Source of the DNA: Pyropia yezoensis
Taxonomy: Eukaryota > Rhodophyta > Bangiophyceae > Bangiales > Bangiaceae
NCBI GenBank assembly: GCA_009829735.1
Contig: CM020620.1
Coordinates: 3,774,299 to 3,838,298, forward strand
Direction: 5' to 3'
DNA: 64,000 bases
The position numbers and the translations under genes are program-made. The notes beneath the pieces were generated by a model that worked only from the letters and a program-made list of their open reading frames with translations, was not told where the DNA came from and ran no database searches. Within the stretch, counting starts at the first letter, position 1, and every line of letters begins with the position of its first letter. This document shows positions 62,543 through 64,000 of this stretch, piece after piece.

Positions 62543-64000
62543 ATGGCTAGCTCGGACCCCCCGTCGTCCGGGGAGTACACGGGTGATGCACGTACTTCAG
62601 TGCCTTTGAATACTGGTGAGACACAGGTGGGTTTACCTGGGGTCGCAGAGGGACTAGAGGTCCCTCAAGCCAGCAGGACTGGAAGTACGGGCGGGCAACA
62701 GGCCACCCCGACTCAGTCGGGAGTTCACTCGGGTGACACTTCTGATGTGGGTGGGCCGAAGTCTGGCCACCGTGTGGTATACTCAACGGGAACGTCCCAA
62801 GGGGTGAGGACTGTCCCCGCGGGTTCCACTCGGGTTGGAGCCAACTTTGGCTTGGAGCCGTCGCCAACTAGGCTTTCGGAGGACGGTGGACCTCCGTTGG
62901 TCGGCGATGGGCTCGCGCCCATGCCCCCGGTTGAGGCCCCTGAGGGACGTGGTTACCCCTCAGGTGGACTCCCGGAGGCGGACCGAGACTCAACTGGAGT
63001 CGTCAATCCACTCCTCGCGGAAACTGTCCGTCGGGAGGCGACCAATGTGTTGCGGCAGACTTTGCCGGACCTGGTGGTCACGATGACGAATACTATTCTG
63101 AATCAGATTGTGGCGAGTTTGCCAGATGGCCTCAATGTCCAAACCGGATTGGGGCTTTCGAGCCCGCAGGCACAGGGGGAATCCCTCCCCACGCCTATCT
63201 CGGGTCGCCCCGAACTGGGGGCGACACCTGTGACTCCCAACGAGGGAGCCACACCATTCTCGGTGGGGCGTACGCCCTTCATGGGGGAGTTCTCCCCGGA
63301 AACGCCGGCGGCTACACCAAGCGCGCCGCGCCGGACTACAGGCACTGAGGGTGAACTTACCCCAGTGCCACAGCGGCTGTTCCCTCAACGTGAGGTGCCG
63401 CCAAAGATCCAGGTAGCCAACCCGGTCTACCAGAGGATCTTTGACTGTGCGACCTACGCCCTCCACAACAAGTCGGTGGTGTATGGTCCTGACCAGGCCC
63501 GAGCCATGGGCCGTGCCAAGAAGAATGCACTTCATTCTTTTGGGCACAAAGCGGAGTGGGATGGAACCCCCCCCCTCCGTGTCTTTGAGTTCCTACGTCG
63601 TTTCACAAAAGCCTGTGACGACAATGCCATAAGTGAAGGCATGGCTTTTTACATGCTACAGGAGTTTGCGAAGGGCGACCTGCGGACAGAACTTATGTCC
63701 GTCATGCCCAGCTCCTCAAGTGGAGGCGCTGGGGAGGTGACGTCCTATTTGGAGCTCGTCAACTGGTTGTTGAGAGCCATGGTTGATGAGGCAGCGTTGG
63801 CTTCTCAAGTCGAGGAGTTTACGCAAGCCCATCAGGAAGAGGCGGAGGACGAGTTGTCCTTTGCGGAGCGAGTCCGTAAGCTCAACAATCTTTGTGGGTT
63901 TCTTCATCCACAAGCTGTGGTGAAGAGTCGTTTTGTGGAGGGACTCCATTGGTCAGTCCGGATGGAGACCCGGGAGCATAACACTGCCCGGGAGACCCTG
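62543..64000 (+). CDS. Gag protein of the LTR retrotransposon (partial, runs off the window)
   Basis: Open for 486 codons from the ATG at 62543 (MASSDPPSSGEYTGDARTSV) to the last base with no stop. The first 280 residues are Ser/Gly/Pro/Thr-rich, with one helical patch (LLAETVRREATNVLRQTL). A helical capsid-like region follows: VYQRIFDCATYALHNKSVVY, LRVFEFLRRFTKACDDNAI, MAFYMLQEFAKGDLRTELMS, SYLELVNWLLRAMVDE. It ends with the pattern usual in retrotransposon gag (EFTQAHQEEAEDELSFAERV, RKLNNLCGFLHPQAVVKSRF, VEGLHWSVR). Position behind LTR and primer site confirms the role: particle protein that packages the element RNA. A zinc knuckle, if any, lies beyond the window. Confidence 0.85.
   Translation, partial: MASSDPPSSGEYTGDARTSVPLNTGETQVGLPGVAEGLEVPQASRTGSTGGQQATPTQSGVHSGDTSDVGGPKSGHRVVYSTGTSQGVRTVPAGSTRVGANFGLEPSPTRLSEDGGPPLVGDGLAPMPPVEAPEGRGYPSGGLPEADRDSTGVVNPLLAETVRREATNVLRQTLPDLVVTMTNTILNQIVASLPDGLNVQTGLGLSSPQAQGESLPTPISGRPELGATPVTPNEGATPFSVGRTPFMGEFSPETPAATPSAPRRTTGTEGELTPVPQRLFPQREVPPKIQVANPVYQRIFDCATYALHNKSVVYGPDQARAMGRAKKNALHSFGHKAEWDGTPPLRVFEFLRRFTKACDDNAISEGMAFYMLQEFAKGDLRTELMSVMPSSSSGGAGEVTSYLELVNWLLRAMVDEAALASQVEEFTQAHQEEAEDELSFAERVRKLNNLCGFLHPQAVVKSRFVEGLHWSVRMETREHNTARETL

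Larger units (their letters stand above)
59155..63860. repeat. Dispersed short palindromes with AACTT-like 5-nt loops
   Basis: Perfect hairpins given as arm length/loop: 59155-59171 (6/AAGTT), 59619-59639 (8/AACTT), 59711-59731 (8/GACTT), 59807-59825 (7/AAGTT), 60284-60296 (4/AAGTT), 60502-60528 (11/TAGTT), 60640-60654 (5/CACTT), 60670-60684 (5/AACTT), 60963-60977 (5/AACTT), 61110-61126 (6/AGCTT), 61223-61235 (4/CACTT), 61317-61331 (5/GAGTT), 61653-61665 (4/GACTT), 61732-61752 (8/CAGTA), 62648-62666 (7/TAGAG), 62987-63001 (5/AACTG), 63234-63248 (5/AACGA), 63846-63860 (5/GAGTT). They occur in LTR, antisense ORF, spacer and gag. Confidence 0.75.
61955..64000 (+). mobile_element. LTR retrotransposon, plus orientation, 5' part (continues past the window)
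   Basis: Order: 5' LTR (61955-62423), primer-binding site (62426), leader, gag from 62543. It belongs to the same family as the minus-strand element, shown by LTR identity, and sits inside that element's integrase gene. Right end not in window, so the target-site duplication (left flank CAAGC) cannot be checked. Confidence 0.85.

Overview
The window is nuclear DNA of a eukaryote. Its genes are interrupted by short GT-AG introns (about 190-700 bp, donors mostly GTACGT or GTATGT). It carries a Pol III type tRNA gene, a nucleoporin-like gene, a diphthamide enzyme and LTR retrotransposons. Base composition is extremely GC-rich with long C/G homopolymers and GCC/GCG microsatellites, so most long open frames are empty shadows. 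Few introns per gene, GC richness, a B12-dependent methionine synthase, a bacterial-type MutS and gypsy-like elements together suggest a bangiophycean red alga (Porphyra/Pyropia type). That assignment is inference; a GC-rich green alga is the main alternative.

Layout. 0-10 kb: the 3' end of a Pro/Ala-rich gene, a secreted Gly/Cys-rich protein (minus), and a three-exon drug/metabolite-superfamily transporter (minus). 10.6-14.7 kb: METH, two exons. 16.8-19.1 kb: a PRA1-domain protein. 20.4-21.5 kb: a three-exon CYSTM-type peptide gene. 21.8-25.6 kb: a GT77-like glycosyltransferase piece and DPH6 (both minus). 26.0-27.4 kb: a three-exon 100-residue protein. 27.6-32.7 kb: a large propeller/solenoid nucleoporin-like gene (minus), broken at a 14-G run. 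33.0 kb: tRNA-Pro(AGG). 33.3-35.5 kb: a membrane protein (minus). 38.1-38.8 kb: a VOC-fold protein with a likely organelle presequence. 39.4-43.0 kb: MutS (minus). 45.1-45.9 kb: a four-helix membrane protein (minus). 46-52 kb: a less GC-rich, gene-poor tract with diverged repeats, including two MITE-like copies. 52.1-54.1 kb: a two-exon secreted protein (minus). 57.0-58.7 kb: an Ala/Pro repeat protein (minus).

From 58.8 kb to the end lie two copies of one LTR retrotransposon family in opposite orientation. The minus copy keeps its 3' LTR, polypurine tract and chromodomain integrase tail, and has a long ORF on the opposite strand between chromodomain and LTR. The plus copy starts inside the integrase of the minus copy, with LTR, primer-binding site and gag running off the window. 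The two 469-bp LTRs differ at 7 positions by hand alignment.

The most unusual signal is a dense set of short perfect palindromes across this retroelement, in LTR, antisense ORF and gag. Arms are 4-11 bp, and the loop is nearly always 5 nt and resembles AACTT, AAGTT, GACTT or TAGTT. I know of no standard element feature that explains it. The host genes show no operon-like logic: METH (methionine/folate), DPH6 (translation factor modification), MutS (organelle or nuclear mismatch repair) and the nucleoporin are independent housekeeping functions.
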